Of a stretch of 64,000 nucleotides of DNA, positions 63,279-64,000 are shown in pieces. A program made the translations under genes and the position numbers. The stretch comes from Chanos chanos (lineage: Eukaryota; Chordata; Actinopteri; Gonorynchiformes; Chanidae). Numbering within the stretch: position 1 is the stretch's first letter; each line of letters opens with the position of its first letter. A model generated the notes under the pieces. That model saw nothing but the letters and a program-made list of their open reading frames with translations, was not told the origin of the DNA and ran no database searches. The stretch is from contig NC_044507.1 in the NCBI RefSeq assembly GCF_902362185.1, positions 14,428,544 through 14,492,543 of the forward strand. Direction: 5' to 3'.

Positions 63279-64000
63279 TTAAGCCAGATGGTAGTAGTCA
63301 TTCCAGAAGCACTGAGATCACGCTGATGACGAAGAACTGAGAGTTGCCCGACAGACAGTTTGTGCCAGCCTTCACTGCCTTGCACCAGAGCTTGTGATCT
63401 GGGCTCCAAATCAAAGTGTAGGAACACCACCGTGGGAGGAATGCAGATGCTATAACTCAAATGAATTTCTGTTTTCTGACCAGGTCCAGCTCTTTTTCTT
63501 TCTTCTCTTTTTCAAAGCATAAAGAGCACACATTGTTCCGTCTGCACTAGCCTAACCGTATCTAGGAGACACCCTACATCCCTGTAAAAAAAAAAAAAAA
63601 AAACCCCTCCTAGCTACACATCCTTCACTAATGAACACTATTAAACGCTCAAAAAGCTTTAATGATAACACTTTCCACACCTTTGTTTGCTGTGGAGTTT
63701 CCTGAGAGGAAATCAATTGAAGCCCAATTTCCTGCTTGTGTGTCTGACTGACCAAAAAGAAAAGACCATCGCTTCCCCTTATATCACTGTCCATGTCCGC
63801 CGCGCTGTGACCCCTGGCACAGGAACTCTGCCCACTGAGGTGTAGAGAGACGCTGAGAAGGGTCTCAGGCTTAGGAGTGGAAACAGTGCCTCAGTCTTTC
63901 GGGGCACCTATTCCCCCCTGAGCAAACGATCAGGTTCCATTTGTCTCGAGAAAAGGTCTAATTAATATCTATCAGATTAAATAAGTGTTACATAGACCTG

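Larger units (their letters stand above)
55609..64000. other. gene-poor region with possible regulatory DNA
   Basis: No gene here could be named. The region alternates AT-rich DNA with patches of balanced composition and low repeat content, at about 55830-56470, 60340-61150, 61350-61560 and 62920-63230. That texture is typical of conserved noncoding DNA in introns or flanks of developmental genes. Low-complexity tracts include a T run at 58017-58042, CT-rich DNA at 59727-59776 and (TC)n at 63236-63272. Two orphan exon candidates are listed separately. Confidence 0.45.

Noticed and set aside
1-64000. CRISPR array, bacterial operon or phage features
   Set aside because: Spliced vertebrate genes throughout; the regular short repeats are microsatellites without spacers.
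1-64000. endogenous retrovirus or LTR element
   Set aside because: No LTR pair, gag, protease or envelope-like segment was seen; the only retroelement coding relic is a LINE.

Overview
The window is vertebrate nuclear DNA, almost certainly from a teleost fish. Genes are split by GT-AG introns, fish-type repeats are present (a DANA-like tRNA SINE, a Tc1 relic, a LINE fragment with a restriction-like endonuclease), and (TG)n, (CA)n and (TA)n microsatellites are abundant. The gene set matches human 17q25.3 in rearranged order. I reconstructed seven multi-exon genes whose reading frames close across every splice junction.

Layout. 1-3200: probable 3' UTR and spacer with a palindromic MITE. 3201-8748 (-): timp2, 5 exons. 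8.75-13.5 kb: spacer with a TA-flanked MITE. 13556-16793 (-): lgals3bp, 5 coding exons (SRCR, BTB and BACK regions). 18272-20169 (-): cant1, 3 coding exons and a possible upstream exon near 24.1 kb. 20.4-24.0 kb: a 1.9-kb tandem duplication, one copy carrying a SINE. 28494-30557 (-): syngr2, 4 exons. 32768-42350 (+): tmc6, 18 coding exons, with a Tc1-family relic in an early intron and (TG)n tracts against three 3' splice sites. 43.1-53.7 kb: two tandem genes, each encoding a 139-aa protein with a single RRM and identical exon structure, set in duplicated spacer DNA that also holds a LINE fragment and a unit that seems to have lost its gene. 54637-55608 (+): cenpx, 5 exons, 81 aa. 55.6-64 kb: no gene I can name. 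It holds candidate cis-regulatory DNA (CRE and MEF2 sites) and two orphan exon candidates.

The named genes are unlinked housekeeping or signalling functions, not one pathway: extracellular matrix control (timp2, lgals3bp), Golgi nucleotidase (cant1), vesicle membrane (syngr2, tmc6) and kinetochore/DNA repair (cenpx). The least familiar content is the pair of small RRM genes: about 60% identical over the first 106 residues, yet with diverged last exons of exactly the same length, and each with its own TATA-type promoter and 5' noncoding exon. Coordinates, counts and identities were worked out by eye; no database search was possible.
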